Assembly (NCBI GenBank): GCA_038226665.1
Contig: JBBRQI010000002.1
Coordinates: 205,640 to 269,639, forward strand
Length of the DNA: 64,000 bases
Origin: SZAS-103 sp038226665
Lineage (GTDB): Bacteria > Pseudomonadota > Gammaproteobacteria > Xanthomonadales > Xanthomonadaceae
Reading direction: 5' to 3'
Shown: positions 63,804 to 64,000 of the stretch, in pieces
Layout: each line of letters begins with the position of its first letter
Numbering within the stretch: the stretch's first letter is position 1
Translations under genes and position numbers: made by a program
Notes under the pieces: generated by a model
The model's input: only the letters and a program-made list of their open reading frames with translations
Databases searched by the model: none
What the model was told of the DNA's origin: nothing

Positions 63804-64000
63804 ATGTCCGAACCTTCCCTTCCGGATACCGCTTTGCGTGGTGACAATCGTCGCAGCAATCCTTGGATGGGCACAACACTTGCACTTGGCTCGCTGCTCC
63901 TGCTTGGTGTCGGTGCCCTTGGTGGGTGGCTCTACGCCCACAAGATGCGATCAGATGTCTCCGGTACCGTTAACGGGGCCTCAGGCACCGATGCCTCGCA
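63804..64000 (+). CDS. Membrane protein, partial (3' end outside window)
   Basis: The ATG at 63804 is preceded by GGAG at 8 bp. At least 65 residues are visible: a polar N-terminus (MSEPSLPDTALRGDNRR), a hydrophobic helix (about 24-46) and a Ser/Gly/Asp-rich segment at the window end. It lies 55 bp downstream of the Sel1-repeat gene on the same strand, so cotranscription is likely. No family can be assigned from this fragment. Confidence 0.7.
   Translation, partial: MSEPSLPDTALRGDNRRSNPWMGTTLALGSLLLLGVGALGGWLYAHKMRSDVSGTVNGASGTDAS

Overview
The window is a GC-rich (by eye roughly 60-65 %) gammaproteobacterial chromosome segment. The gene complement suggests the order Lysobacterales/Xanthomonadales, possibly Rhodanobacteraceae: a complete leucine (liu) degradation set, a fused isobutyryl-CoA mutase (icmF), a serC-pheA-hisC-aroA run, a yfhM-pbpC pair, a PilH-type response regulator, and extragenic GGGGTCAGGTTCA-like hairpins. 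This placement is inference from gene content, not a phylogeny.

Layout. 1-4433: 3' part of an alpha-2-macroglobulin-like gene, then pbpC (periplasmic defence and peptidoglycan). 4852-9657: stress and housekeeping genes (ferritin-like protein, peroxiredoxin, CbpA-type co-chaperone, secreted protein, PilH-like regulator, AcuI-type reductase, GFA protein). 9800-18276 (minus): sucA-sucB-lpd, a DUF6438-like protein with no stop codon of its own, and an M3 metallopeptidase. 18556-34058: branched-chain amino-acid and acyl-CoA catabolism on the minus strand: leucine dehydrogenase, isovaleryl-CoA dehydrogenase (liuA), methylcrotonyl-CoA carboxylase (liuB, liuD), methylglutaconyl-CoA hydratase (liuC), HMG-CoA lyase (liuE) and thiolase. 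Together they can take leucine to acetyl-CoA and acetoacetate. The set is interrupted by a plus-strand iron-uptake module (Fur-box-like site, FTR1 permease, cupredoxin, predicted envelope protein) and by two alanine-rich lipoproteins. 34299-35955: two YXWGXW-repeat proteins. 36258-39806: icmF.

39818-43020 is an accessory block with visibly lower GC, bracketed by related inverted repeats. It holds a two-gene operon that I read as a Pycsar anti-phage system: a cyclic-nucleotide-binding/TIR-like effector followed by a class III pyrimidine cyclase. A GAF-GGDEF diguanylate cyclase follows. This operon is the most exciting content of the window. The Pycsar class itself is already described; this locus is an apparent instance of it.

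43091-45849: a three-gene operon (SPFH-SHOCT protein, zinc-ribbon membrane protein, small membrane protein) resembling the PspA-associated YdjI/YdjG/YdjH module. 45989-53166: pseudouridine synthase, YCII protein, S9 peptidase, methyltransferase, Sel1-2OG oxygenase, a broken DoxX-like gene and a small membrane protein. 53270-53770: a frameshifted IS630-family transposase remnant. 53854-58548: serC-pheA-hisC-aroA with 4-bp overlaps from pheA onward. 58559-61782: TonB-like protein, serS (with an unusual insertion) and a LysR regulator. 61837-61926: tRNA-Ser(UGA). Beyond the tRNA the sequence becomes AT-richer and holds an XRE regulator and two poorly characterised envelope genes, the last running off the window; this may be the edge of a tRNA-anchored island. 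No CRISPR array, rRNA or complete insertion sequence was seen.
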